From Nitratireductor sp. GISD-1A_MAKvit (lineage in GTDB: Bacteria > Pseudomonadota > Alphaproteobacteria > Rhizobiales > Rhizobiaceae): 64,000 bases of DNA. The DNA lies in contig NZ_CP161920.1 in the NCBI RefSeq assembly GCF_040819555.1, positions 1,921,001 to 1,985,000 of the forward strand. The letters run 5' to 3'. The translations under genes were made by a program, and so were the position numbers. This document shows positions 46,635 to 55,834 of this stretch, piece after piece. Numbering within the stretch: the first letter of the stretch is position 1; every line of letters starts with the position of its first letter. The notes below the pieces were generated by a model. The model was not told the DNA's origin. It saw nothing but the letters and a program-made list of their open reading frames with translations, and ran no database searches.

Positions 46635-48257
46635 ATGCGTTGCATTGTACGGAATTTCGATCGAGCGCTTTTGCGCGGAGCCGCCGTTCTTTTGATCGGT
46701 GGTGTGGCGGCGGGATGCAGTTCCGATCTGTCGCGCTTCAAATCCAGTGACTTCGCAGATACCAGGTCCACCAACCGCAGTGTCGCCATGGCACCGGCAA
46801 GCCAGCCCTATCCGGGTGATGTTGGCGGTGGTGTGGACAATACCTATACGGGATCGATCACCCGACAGAGGGGTGGTCCGCGCCCGGCCGGTCTGGTGGG
46901 GGGCGGGGCGCAGCAGCCGCTGCCAGCGCCTGTCAACAACGCTGCACGCGCTGCGACCCGACCTGTCGACCTGACCACGCGGAATGTTGCCAGCGGCACC
47001 GTGCAGCGACAGCCGATTGCGGCACCCTTACAGCCGGCGCAGGTCGCATCTGTTTCTGCTCAGCCCCAACTCGATCGCACACCCACGGGCTCGATCGTGC
47101 GTCAGCCCGTTGAGAAGCGCGCACCCACGCGTACAGGCAGTAGCGCGGACAGCGGCTGGAGCGATGTGGGCGGCACCACGATCACCGTGCGTGAAGGCGA
47201 GACGGCCTATAATCTGTCGCGGCGCTTCGGCGTTCCCGTCGCAGCCATCCTCAGCGCCAACAATCTTTCCAGCGCTTCGGATCTGCGTGCAGGCCGCCAG
47301 ATCGTGATTCCGACCTATGTCTATTCGCGCCGTGCGCCGGTTTCGGCACCAGATCAGGATGCGCCGCAGACCAGCCAGGCACCGCGCCAGCAGGCACCCA
47401 GCGATCCGGAGCCGCGCCGCGAGCCGCAGGAGCGTCTGGCGGTTCTGCGTGAGACGCCGCGTCCGAAAGCGCGACCACAGAACCACGAAACCAGGACACC
47501 AACGCCGAGCGTTGATCGAGGGGGCGACGCCCACGCCCGGACGGGCCCTGGCGGCACCTACAAGGTCGTTGCCGGCGATACGCTGTATGGCATTGCGCGC
47601 AAGACCGGAGCCAGCGTGGACACCATAAAGTCTGCGAACGGCCTCTCGGACGGCTATTTGCAGGTTGGCCAGACACTGACCATACCCTCAGGCAATCCCA
47701 ATCAGACCGCCAGCCGTGTGGTGAGCGCGCCTGCGACGGTCGACCGGACGACAACAAGCGCGACAGGAGCCGACCCCAAGACTGAGGTCAAGGCTTCGCA
47801 GCAGAAGACAGCACCTTCGGCAGCAACGCAGGTCGCCGCGGTTGCCACCCAAAGCAGGGATGTGGCTCCGGATTCAACCGGTATTGGCAAGCTACGCTGG
47901 CCGGTGCGCGGACGCATCGTAGAGGATTTCGGCAGCACGTCGGGCTCAACCCGCAATGACGGTATCGACATTGCCGTCCCTGCGGGGACGCCGGTGAAAG
48001 CTGCCGAAAACGGCGTGGTCATCTATGCGGGCGATGGGCTCAAGGAATTCGGCAACACCGTTCTGGTGCGCCATGACAATGGCATGGTGACGGTTTATGG
48101 CCATGCGAGCGCGTTGCGGGTGAAACGCGGCGAGAAGGTGCGGCGTGGGCAGGAAATCGCCCTTTCGGGCATGAGCGGCAGCGCCGATCGCCCCAAGCTG
48201 CACTTTGAGGTGCGAAAGGATGCGACTCCGGTCAATCCGAAGGGCTATCTGGAATAA
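46635..48257 (+). CDS. LysM and LytM (M23) domain lipoprotein, NlpD-like
   Basis: Envelope lipoprotein of 540 residues. The lipobox is in LIGGVAAGCSSDL, with the lipidated Cys near residue 28. Two LysM peptidoglycan-binding domains follow: TVREGETAYNLSRRFGVPVA and VVAGDTLYGIARKTGASVDT. The C-terminal LytM domain has NDGIDIAVPAGTPVKAAENG, MVTVYGHASALRVKRGEKVR and KLHFEVRKDATPVNPKGYL. The first zinc-ligand His of H-x-x-x-D is replaced by Asn (RNDGID), so it is probably an inactive amidase activator like NlpD/EnvC rather than a hydrolase. The position after surE-pcm matches the classical surE-pcm-nlpD order. Confidence 0.9.
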   Translation: MRCIVRNFDRALLRGAAVLLIGGVAAGCSSDLSRFKSSDFADTRSTNRSVAMAPASQPYPGDVGGGVDNTYTGSITRQRGGPRPAGLVGGGAQQPLPAPVNNAARAATRPVDLTTRNVASGTVQRQPIAAPLQPAQVASVSAQPQLDRTPTGSIVRQPVEKRAPTRTGSSADSGWSDVGGTTITVREGETAYNLSRRFGVPVAAILSANNLSSASDLRAGRQIVIPTYVYSRRAPVSAPDQDAPQTSQAPRQQAPSDPEPRREPQERLAVLRETPRPKARPQNHETRTPTPSVDRGGDAHARTGPGGTYKVVAGDTLYGIARKTGASVDTIKSANGLSDGYLQVGQTLTIPSGNPNQTASRVVSAPATVDRTTTSATGADPKTEVKASQQKTAPSAATQVAAVATQSRDVAPDSTGIGKLRWPVRGRIVEDFGSTSGSTRNDGIDIAVPAGTPVKAAENGVVIYAGDGLKEFGNTVLVRHDNGMVTVYGHASALRVKRGEKVRRGQEIALSGMSGSADRPKLHFEVRKDATPVNPKGYLE

Positions 48258-48320
48258 GCGTTCCCTGAATAACCAGAACAAGCTGCGGTCTGCCAGACCT
48301 CCGGTCAGGCCGCCTCTTTG

Positions 48321-48348
48321 GCCCGCCCGCAAGGGCGGGTTTTTGTTT
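48321..48348 (+). terminator. Rho-independent terminator after the NlpD-like gene
   Basis: Stem CCCGCCC/GGGCGGG with a GCAA loop followed by TTTTTGTTT. It separates the plus-strand operon from the convergent DUF815 gene. Confidence 0.85.
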
Positions 48349-48398
48349 GAGCACGCTTTCTGAAATGGGAAGGCCCGTGCTGGAAGCGGCAACTGCTC

Positions 48399-49277
48399 CT
48401 ATCCATCCAGCCTCTGACCGAGCCTGCCGGCGAGATCCTGGATGTACTGCCACGCCACGCGCCCCGAACGGCTGCCGCGTGTGGTCGCCCATTCGAGTGC
48501 CTCCGAGCGCAGGTGGTCAGGCGCAATCTTCAGGCCGAAATGAGCGACGTAGCCCTCCACCATCTCCAGATAATCATCCTGAGAGCATTTGTGGAAGCCG
48601 AGCCAGAGGCCGAACCTGTCTGACAGGGAGACCTTCTCCTCAACCGCTTCGGAGGGGCTGATGGCCGTTGAGCGCTCGTTTTCGATCATGTCGCGGGGCA
48701 GAAGATGACGCCGGTTGGATGTGGCGTAGAGAATGACATTGACCGGCCGCCCTTCGACTCCGCCTTCGAGTGCCGCTTTCAGGGATTTGTAGGATGTGTC
48801 GTTCTGATCGAAGGACAGATCGTCGCAGAAGAGGATGAAACGGTAGGGGGCCACTTTCAGGGAGGCCATCAGATGAGGGAGTGTTTCGATGTCTTCCCGG
48901 TGGATTTCAACCAGTTTCAGAGGCGGTTGCCCATCTGAAGCCATGCGGTTTACCTCGGCATGGACCGCTTTCACGAGCGACGATTTTCCCATACCCCGCG
49001 CGCCCCACAAAAGGACGTTGTTGGCTGACAGATTTTTGGCGAAACGTTCGGTATTGTCGAAAAGGATGTCGCGTACGCGGTCGACCCCGCGAATTAGCTT
49101 CATCTCCACGCGATTGACCTTTCCGACCGGATCCAGCGCTCTCGCCTCCGCCTGCCACACGAAGCAGTCTGCAGCCTCGAAACGAGGCTGAGGGGCAGGG
49201 GGAGGAGCAAGCCGGGCAACGGCATCGATCAGCCGATCCAGTTTTTCGGACAATGCATCAATGGTCTTGTCTGACAT
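48399..49277 (-). CDS. DUF815-family AAA ATPase
   Basis: P-loop ATPase of about 292 residues, function unknown. Walker A is in NNVLLWGARGMGKSSLVKAV; the Walker B-like ILFCDDLSFDQNDTSYKSLK and the sensor-like VILYATSNRRHLLPRDMIEN follow, with DRFGLWLGFHKCSQDDYL after. The family is AAA+-like and lies between nlpD and yajC in many Hyphomicrobiales, where it faces the opposite direction as here. ATG 49277 (MSDKTID) is chosen over longer frames. Confidence 0.9.
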   Translation of the reverse strand: MSDKTIDALSEKLDRLIDAVARLAPPPAPQPRFEAADCFVWQAEARALDPVGKVNRVEMKLIRGVDRVRDILFDNTERFAKNLSANNVLLWGARGMGKSSLVKAVHAEVNRMASDGQPPLKLVEIHREDIETLPHLMASLKVAPYRFILFCDDLSFDQNDTSYKSLKAALEGGVEGRPVNVILYATSNRRHLLPRDMIENERSTAISPSEAVEEKVSLSDRFGLWLGFHKCSQDDYLEMVEGYVAHFGLKIAPDHLRSEALEWATTRGSRSGRVAWQYIQDLAGRLGQRLDG

Positions 49278-49519
49278 GGCAATTTCAACGCGAATTAAGG
49301 TGGTTGGTTTCCGTACCGTACCGTACGGTTCTTCCATAGGACGGTGCAATTTGCAAGCAGTGGCCCCCCTGATCGGGGGTGTGTGATGCAAACACGGGGC
49401 ATAAAGCCTTCACAAGTGAGGTCACGTGAACGTGGAGCAGTTGCAATGAAGGGGCGAAAGTCTATATTCCGGCCACATTTATGACCTGCCGGCCTTCCGG
49501 CGCATATCAGGAGTTTTTC

Positions 49520-49867
49520 ATGTTCGTTACCCCGGCATACGCACAGGCTGGTGCAGGCGGAACGCCTGACATCTTTGTCAGCATTCTTCCGTTCGTGCTG
49601 ATCTTCGTCATCATGTATTTCCTTATAATCCGCCCGCAGCGCCAGCAGATGAAGAAGCGCGCCGAGATGCTGTCCGCCGTTCGTCGCGGCGATACGGTCG
49701 TCACGGGTGGTGGACTTGTCGGCAAGGTGACGAAGGTCATCAACGACGCCGAGCTGGAAATCGATCTTGGTGGCGGCAACAAAGTGACCGCCATGCGCTC
49801 CATGCTCGCCGAAGTGCGCGTGAAGGGCGAGCCGGTGGCCGACAACAGCCAAACCGCCAAGAAATAA
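49520..49867 (+). CDS. yajC: Preprotein translocase subunit YajC
   Basis: Single-span membrane protein of 115 residues in the Sec holotranslocon. N-terminal MFVTPAYAQAG, a hydrophobic helix (IFVSILPFVLIFVIMYFLII) and the family motif RPQRQQMKKRAEMLSAVRRG, then GDTVVTGGGLVGKV. CAGGAG precedes the ATG. secDF follows after 69 bases. Confidence 0.97.
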   Translation: MFVTPAYAQAGAGGTPDIFVSILPFVLIFVIMYFLIIRPQRQQMKKRAEMLSAVRRGDTVVTGGGLVGKVTKVINDAELEIDLGGGNKVTAMRSMLAEVRVKGEPVADNSQTAKK

Positions 49868-49936
49868 CCGCAATATGACGTGATTGCCGGAAAGGGCCGG
49901 CAAAACGGCCCTTCCAAACCGAACCCACGAGGCCCC

Positions 49937-52507
49937 ATGCTACATTTCTCGCGCTGGCAAACGATCCTCATATGGCTGGCTGTGGCGCTTGGCGTCGTTT
50001 ATGCGGCTCCAAACATCATTCCGTCTTCCTATCTGTCCTCAATGCCGGGTTGGGCGCCTTCGCGACCGATGACGCTGGGACTGGACCTTCAGGGTGGCTC
50101 CCACATTCTTCTCCAGATCGAGAAGCAGGAGCTGATCGAGGAGCGGATCGTCACCACCCGTGACGATATTCGCCGCACACTCCGTGAAGAACGGATCGGC
50201 TATACAGGCCTTTCGGGTTCCGGTGAGAGCGTTCAAGTGCGCATACGCGATGCGGACCAGGTGGAAGAGGCCCGGGAGGCATTGCGCGAGCTGACACAGC
50301 CGGTCAATTCCGGCCTGTTCAGCGGCGGCACAGTCACCGAGCTTCAAGTGACAGAGCCTGAGCCGGGACTCCTGCGGTTCTCGCTGACGGAGGAGGGGAT
50401 CAATTACCGGGTGTCCTCAGCCCTTTCACAATCGATCGAGGTGGTCAGCCGGCGTGTCAACGAACTTGGCACGACCGAGCCGATCATCCAGCGCCAGGGC
50501 GATGACCGCATTCTCGTTCAGGTTCCGGGGCTGCAGGACCCACAACGCCTGAAGGACATTCTCGGCCAGACCGCCAAGCTGACCTTCCAGATGGTGGATC
50601 AGTCAATGCCCGTGGAGGAGGCCATCAATGGTCGGCCTCCCATCGGAACGACAATCAAATATTCGGTGGACGATCCGCCCATTCCCTATCTGATAGAAGA
50701 TCGCGTCATCGTTTCGGGTGAAAACCTTGTGGATGCGCAGGCGACGTTCGATCAGCGCACCAACGAGCCGGTGGTCAGCTTCCGCTTTGACACAAAGGGC
50801 GCAACCCGCTTCGGTCAGGCGACACAGGAGAATGTCGGGCGGCTCTTTGCCATCATTCTGGACGATCAGGTGATTTCCGCACCCCAGATCCGTGAACCCA
50901 TCCTCGGCGGAACGGGACAGATATCGGGAAGTTTTGACGTTCAGTCGGCCAATGACCTGGCCGTTCTGCTGCGCGCTGGTGCGCTTCCTGCAACGCTGAC
51001 CATTATCGAAGAGCGAACGGTGGGACCGGGCCTCGGGCAGGACTCGATCGATGCCGGCAAGGTCGCTTCCATGATCGGTGCCGTGCTGGTGGTTCTGTTC
51101 ATGATCGCTGCCTACGGGCTGCTCGGCGTTTTCGCCGTGGTGGCTCTTGCCGCGAACGTGACAATGATCATAGCGATCCTCTCCGCGCTTGGTGCGACGC
51201 TTACCTTGCCGGGCATTGCAGGCATCGTGTTGACGATCGGCATGGCGGTTGACTCCAGCGTGCTCATCTTTGAACGCATACGCGAGGAGCGGGTGGGCGG
51301 ACGATCGCTGATCCAGGCTGTCGATACCGGTTTCTCAAAGGCGCTTGCGACCATCGTCGACGCCAATGTGACGACGCTGATTGCTGCCATCATCCTGTTT
51401 TATCTTGGGTCGGGACCCATTCGTGGATTTGCGGTCACTCTGGCCATCGGTATCGCCACGACGGTCTTTACGGCCTACACGCTGACGCGCTGGATCGTTG
51501 CCGAATGGGTGCGCCGTCGCCGTCCCAAAGAGCTGCCCCGCACGCCTCTGCGTTTCGTGCCGGACAATTCGACGATCAGCTTCATGAAGCTGCGCCGTGT
51601 GACCTTCACGCTTTCGGCCATCGCGTCGATCGCGGCGGTTGCGTTGTTCATGACCATAAACATGAACTACGGCATTGACTTCAAGGGTGGTTCTGCGATC
51701 GAGGTACAGTCCCGGGAGGGGGCGGCGGACCTGGGTGACATTCGGGCACGCCTGTCCCAGCTCAATCTTGGCGACGTTCAGGTTCAGGAGTTCGGTGATC
51801 CCCGCGAGGTTCTGATCCGTGTTCAGGCTCAGGACGGTGGCGAGAATGCCGAGCAGACCGTGATCGCCAAGATTCGTGGAGAGCTTGAGGAGGCCTACGA
51901 ATTCCGTCGTGTGGAAGTTGTCGGGCCGACCGTGTCAGGTGAACTGGCGAGGGCGGGAACGATTGCCGTGCTTGCCTCTCTGATGGCGATCCTGGTCTAT
52001 ATCTGGCTGCGGTTCGAGTGGCAGTTCGCCGTTGGTGCGATCCTTGCCACGCTGCATGATGTGATCATGACTGTCGGATTCTTCGTGATCACCGGGATCG
52101 AGTTCAACCTGTCCAGTATCGCCGCGATCCTGACGATTGTCGGTTATTCGTTGAACGATACGGTGGTCGTTTATGACCGCGTGCGTGAAAACCTGAGACG
52201 CTTCAAGAAGATGCCGCTACCGGAGCTTCTGAACCTGTCGATGAACCAGACCCTGTCGCGCACGATCATGACGTCCGTGACGACGCTTCTGGCGCTGGCA
52301 GCCCTGTTCATCTTCGGTGGCGAGGTTATTCGCTCCTTCACGGCTGCGATGATCTTTGGCGTGGTGATGGGCACCTATTCATCGATCTTCATCGCAGGGC
52401 CGTTGCTTATCCTGTTCCGCATGCGCTCCACCGGAGCACTGGGGGCGGAGCAGGCCGGCGATGATGCAGCCGGTTCGCAGACGACCGGGCAACTGCCGGC
52501 CAAGTGA
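49937..52507 (+). CDS. secDF: Fused protein translocase subunit SecDF
   Basis: RND-type membrane protein of 856 residues, SecD and SecF in one chain as in many alphaproteobacteria. It uses the proton gradient to pull exported proteins. SecD part: PMTLGLDLQGGSHILLQIEK, a large periplasmic P1 domain, then GLGQDSIDAGKVASMIGAVL and GIAGIVLTIGMAVDSSVLIF. SecF part begins near 51580: MNYGIDFKGGSAIEVQSREG, then RVEVVGPTVSGELARAGTIA and AAILTIVGYSLNDTVVVYDR. ATG 49937 follows GAGG. The stop overlaps the next start. Confidence 0.97.
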   Translation: MLHFSRWQTILIWLAVALGVVYAAPNIIPSSYLSSMPGWAPSRPMTLGLDLQGGSHILLQIEKQELIEERIVTTRDDIRRTLREERIGYTGLSGSGESVQVRIRDADQVEEAREALRELTQPVNSGLFSGGTVTELQVTEPEPGLLRFSLTEEGINYRVSSALSQSIEVVSRRVNELGTTEPIIQRQGDDRILVQVPGLQDPQRLKDILGQTAKLTFQMVDQSMPVEEAINGRPPIGTTIKYSVDDPPIPYLIEDRVIVSGENLVDAQATFDQRTNEPVVSFRFDTKGATRFGQATQENVGRLFAIILDDQVISAPQIREPILGGTGQISGSFDVQSANDLAVLLRAGALPATLTIIEERTVGPGLGQDSIDAGKVASMIGAVLVVLFMIAAYGLLGVFAVVALAANVTMIIAILSALGATLTLPGIAGIVLTIGMAVDSSVLIFERIREERVGGRSLIQAVDTGFSKALATIVDANVTTLIAAIILFYLGSGPIRGFAVTLAIGIATTVFTAYTLTRWIVAEWVRRRRPKELPRTPLRFVPDNSTISFMKLRRVTFTLSAIASIAAVALFMTINMNYGIDFKGGSAIEVQSREGAADLGDIRARLSQLNLGDVQVQEFGDPREVLIRVQAQDGGENAEQTVIAKIRGELEEAYEFRRVEVVGPTVSGELARAGTIAVLASLMAILVYIWLRFEWQFAVGAILATLHDVIMTVGFFVITGIEFNLSSIAAILTIVGYSLNDTVVVYDRVRENLRRFKKMPLPELLNLSMNQTLSRTIMTSVTTLLALAALFIFGGEVIRSFTAAMIFGVVMGTYSSIFIAGPLLILFRMRSTGALGAEQAGDDAAGSQTTGQLPAK

Positions 52508-52896
52508 TGGCGGGTGGTATTGAAATACGCGCGGCCCATTTTCCGGGCCGCGCCCCCATCGATGCCTACGGGAATGGCGGGTTTCGCTTTGCCGAGATGT
52601 CGCACAGGGGATCCATCCTGTGTCTGCCGTCCGGAATTCATGGATGGAGCGTGGAAGGCTTCCACGATCTGAAGGAAGCGGATCTTTCACGCCTTTTTGA
52701 AGAAGCGGCGGAATTCGACCTTCTGCTTGTCGGTACAGGTGAGCACCTTGTTCCGATGCCAGCCGAGTTTCGAAAGCGTTTTCGCGAGGCCGGCGTGGCG
52801 GTGGAGACCATGGCCACGGGTGCGGCGGTGCGAACTTACAACGTGCTTCTGGCCGAAGACCGGACCGTTGCCGCAGCACTGATTGCTGTCGATTGA
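52507..52896 (+). CDS. Mth938-like domain protein (NDUFAF3 homologue)
   Basis: Protein of 129 residues in the Mth938/DUF498 family. Core motifs: IDAYGNGGFRFAEMSHRGSI, LCLPSGIHGWSV and LLLVGTGEHLVPMPAEFRKR, then VAVETMATGAAVRTYNVLLA. The start overlaps the secDF stop (TGATG), so it is translationally coupled. The mitochondrial homologue NDUFAF3 helps assemble respiratory complex I; the bacterial role is inferred to be similar but is unproven. Confidence 0.9.
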   Translation: MAGGIEIRAAHFPGRAPIDAYGNGGFRFAEMSHRGSILCLPSGIHGWSVEGFHDLKEADLSRLFEEAAEFDLLLVGTGEHLVPMPAEFRKRFREAGVAVETMATGAAVRTYNVLLAEDRTVAAALIAVD

Positions 52897-52897
52897 G

Positions 52898-53746
52898 ATG
52901 GCTGAGGGGCAGCAATATGTGGTTTCCCTGGTGCGGGATGCGGATCCGGATCGCTATCTTTCCGTTCTCTACGCTCCGGAAGACAAGCGCGCTGCGCTTT
53001 TCGCGCTTTACGCGTTCAATGCCGAGATTGCGGGAATTCGGGAGCGGGTGAGCGAAGCGCTGCCTGGCGAAGTGCGGCTGCAGTTCTGGCGTGATGTCCT
53101 GACCGCCGAAGCCGCTCCGGAGAGTGCCGGGGGCTCACCGCTTGCATCATCGCTGCTGGCGGCCGTCCGTTCTCATCGGCTTCCCGTACAGCCCTTGCTC
53201 GACCTCCTTGAAGCGCGCACCTTCGATCTCTACGACGACCCGATGCCGAGCCGTAACGATCTGGAGGGGTATTGCGGGGAGACGGCATCTGCGCTCATTC
53301 AGCTTGCAGGGCTTGTGCTTGATATGCCCGCGGCCATGCGTTTCTCCGAGGTTGCCGGACACGCCGGTTGCGCGCAGGCCATAGCGGGTCTCCTGCGCAT
53401 GCTTCCCATCCACCGCAGGCGTGGGCAGTGCTACATTCCCGGCGACCTGCTTGCTGCCGCGGGGACCACGCGGGATGAATTTCTGAGTGGACAGAACAAG
53501 GACGGTGCGGCACGTGCGCTCGCCGCCATGGTCGCACTAGGCAGGGATCACGCAGGACGGTTTGAAGAAGGGGCAAAAAGTCTGCCGGAGACGCTACGGC
53601 CTGCATTTTTGCCGGCAGCGCTGTCGACCGTATATCTCGACCGGGTAGAAAGCGGGGGTATTGCCGCTCTTGACCAGGTGGTGACACTGGCACAATGGCG
53701 GCGGCACTGGCTGATGTTTACACGTGCCTACAGGGGCTGGAAGTAG
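52898..53746 (+). CDS. Squalene/phytoene synthase family protein (NDUFAF6-like)
   Basis: All-helical prenyl-synthase-fold protein of 282 residues. Motifs: DPDRYLSVLYAPEDKRAALF, ALYAFNAEIAGIRERVSEAL and GEVRLQFWRDVLTAE in the N-terminal half, then GHAGCAQAIAGLLRMLPIHR and RRGQCYIPGDLL. The Asp-rich DxxxD motifs of true squalene synthases are not evident: the first site reads NAEIAGIRE and the second lacks a clear DxxxD. An assembly or scaffold role like mitochondrial NDUFAF6 is therefore more likely than terpene synthesis. It sits one base after the Mth938-like gene. Confidence 0.88.
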   Translation: MAEGQQYVVSLVRDADPDRYLSVLYAPEDKRAALFALYAFNAEIAGIRERVSEALPGEVRLQFWRDVLTAEAAPESAGGSPLASSLLAAVRSHRLPVQPLLDLLEARTFDLYDDPMPSRNDLEGYCGETASALIQLAGLVLDMPAAMRFSEVAGHAGCAQAIAGLLRMLPIHRRRGQCYIPGDLLAAAGTTRDEFLSGQNKDGAARALAAMVALGRDHAGRFEEGAKSLPETLRPAFLPAALSTVYLDRVESGGIAALDQVVTLAQWRRHWLMFTRAYRGWK

Positions 53747-53826
53747 GCAGCCTCGTGCGCTGCCCAAATTGCACCTTGCTTTGATGGTCCTGATTGATCC
53801 GGGGCTCACTTCCTGGGGGAATCCGA

Positions 53827-55582
53827 TTGGCAGCACATCTCAAGCACACGACTGCCGGCACGGGCTGGCTTGCTTCCCTCCGCGAAGCGGTTTTCGCCAT
53901 GGGAGAGGCGCTGTCCCGTTACTTTGTCACGGTGGTCTTCCTTTTCCTGGCGGCGGCCTACGCCAACGCGCTCTTGCTTGGTATTGACCTCCTTCCTCCA
54001 GCGCATACGGCGCATGATGGAAACTTCATGCTGGCGCTCGTTGCGGCCGCACTTGCCTCGTTTTCCGCGACGCTCTTTACACAGGCCCTGGCGTCTTTCA
54101 GGCGTAGCGGGAGCGATGCTGCCGGTTCTTGCGGGACTGGCAGGCTTCGCGGTGATGTGGCCGGATCCAACGTCATATACGGTGGAATGGGCGTTGCTGC
54201 TTTCTCTGGTCGCCCTGGTACCCTTGGCGCCCTTTGCCGGCAGGGGCACTGGGGCAGCGTTCTGGATGTTCACGGCTCGGCTCGCGTTTGCCACGGCCCT
54301 TGCGCTTCTGGCCCTTGTTCTGTTCGGAGGCGGGATTTCCGCAATTTTGGCCAGCCTGTCCCTTCTCTTCGGGCTTGAGATACCGGACGATCTTTATGCG
54401 CACATCTGGCTCTCGATCGGTTTTTTCATCGCGCCGTTGTTTGGTCTCGGCCAGACGCCGGTGACGTTTGAGGAGGAACCGGTTGGCCAGGAAAATGATG
54501 TGATGCAGCTGGGAATGCGTGCGCTTGGTGACTTTGCTGCCGTTCCGCTGCTGATAATCTATTCTGTGATCCTGCATCTCTACGTCGCCAAGATCGTGTT
54601 GACCGGGGCCGTTCCACAGGGGCAAATTGGCTGGTTGGTGCTGACCTACGGCGTCTGTATCGTCGCGGTCTTGCTTCTGACCAAACCGTTTCTTGACACT
54701 GCCCGGGCACCCACCCGTTTTTTTGTTCGCTACTGGCCTCTGCTTCTCCTGATTCCGCTCGGACTGTTGTTCTACGCGTTATCAGTGCGGGTGGGGGATT
54801 TTGGCTGGACGGTGCAACGGTACTTTCTGGGGCTGTTCGGGGTGGTTGCCCTTGTTCTTTCGATTTTGCAGGCAGTGCCGCGAATACGGGGTGACATTCG
54901 CTTGATTGCAGGCGTGCCGGTCCTGGCGCTTCTGCTTGGCAGCTTTGGGCCACAGGGCGCCATTGGCTGGTCGCTCTCTGATCAGCGTACACGCTTCCTG
55001 GAGATTGTTGGCAATGAGCCGGAGGACGCGCAGACAAAGGGAAGGGCGCTTTCCGTTCTCCAGTATCTCGATACATATGGTGCTGTCCTCGAAGTGGCTC
55101 CCGAGGGGTTCGTGCCGAGAGACGACGACACACCTTATCGACAGGTTGCGCGTGCGTGGAAGCTTGACCCTGACGATCCGGAGCAACATGGACGTCGCTA
55201 TTTTTCTTACAACAGCGCTCCAGCAGGCACGCTGCCGCTGGATGGGTTCGATACCCTCATTCAGAATGTCGCGCTTTACAAGGAAAATGCCACAAGCGAT
55301 CTGTTCACGTTGCCTGACGGAAGCTCTCTGCGGTTGGTTCTCAAGCGGAATGCCGTTTCGGTGGAACCTGTGGCCGGCGGTCCCACACTCTTCTCCATCG
55401 ACACTGCAAGGATCGACGCGCTCTCCGCAAAACGAGACGATCACACCGTGGCGCTGCGCCTTGAGGCTGACGGGCGGCAGATCATGCTGATACCGAACTA
55501 TCTCAGTGCCAGCCTCACCCCTGAAACCATTGTCGAGAGTTTTTCTGGCGTGGTGCTTTTGCGCCGCTCCGACTGGAACTGA
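53827..55582 (+). CDS. DUF4153-family membrane protein, one frameshift
   Basis: Polytopic inner membrane protein of about 584 residues after correction, function unknown. About 11-12 hydrophobic helices (RYFVTVVFLFLAAAYANALL, then ALVPLAPFAG and others) end near 54990. A soluble C-terminal domain follows (RALSVLQYLDTYGAVLEVAP onward), ending GVVLLRRSDWN. The sequence pattern fits DUF4153/YhfK-like proteins. The first 95 residues lie in another frame; one extra G in the GGG at 54109-54111 reunites them (ASFRRSG then AMLPVLAGLAGF). The TTG at 53827 is chosen because GGGGGA precedes it. Confidence 0.8.
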
Positions 55583-55618
55583 ATGTTTTTCCGGCAGGTC
55601 TACAGAACAAAAACCAAA

Positions 55619-55802
55619 AGGGTGCTCGAACGAGCACCCTCAGACTGCTGACAAACCTCCCGGCGGCACGAAATCACTCAAGATTCACGGAACGTCTCGG
55701 ATTCACATCGCGAACAAAACGGAATCAAAGCCCCTCGATTCCGACTGCTGCCAAAAATCGAGGGGTTTGTAATCAATCTGAGGGTGCTCGAACGAGCACC
55801 CT
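55619..55802. terminator. Three hairpins between convergent genes, one duplicated
   Basis: Two identical 22-base palindromes with 10-bp arms AGGGTGCTCG and a two-base AA centre lie at 55619-55640 and 55781-55802. Between them a perfect 10-bp stem CCCCTCGATT/AATCGAGGGG (55731-55740, 55756-55765) is followed by TTTGT. They separate the DUF4153 gene from trmFO and probably terminate both directions. Confidence 0.6.
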
Positions 55803-55834
55803 CTGAATTTATTCGGCAAGCTGTGGGAGTGGAC

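Noticed and set aside
52898..53746. Hopanoid or carotenoid biosynthesis (true squalene synthase)
   Set aside because: Clear Asp-rich catalytic motifs are not evident, no other terpenoid genes are nearby, and the neighbourhood fits an NDUFAF6-like protein.
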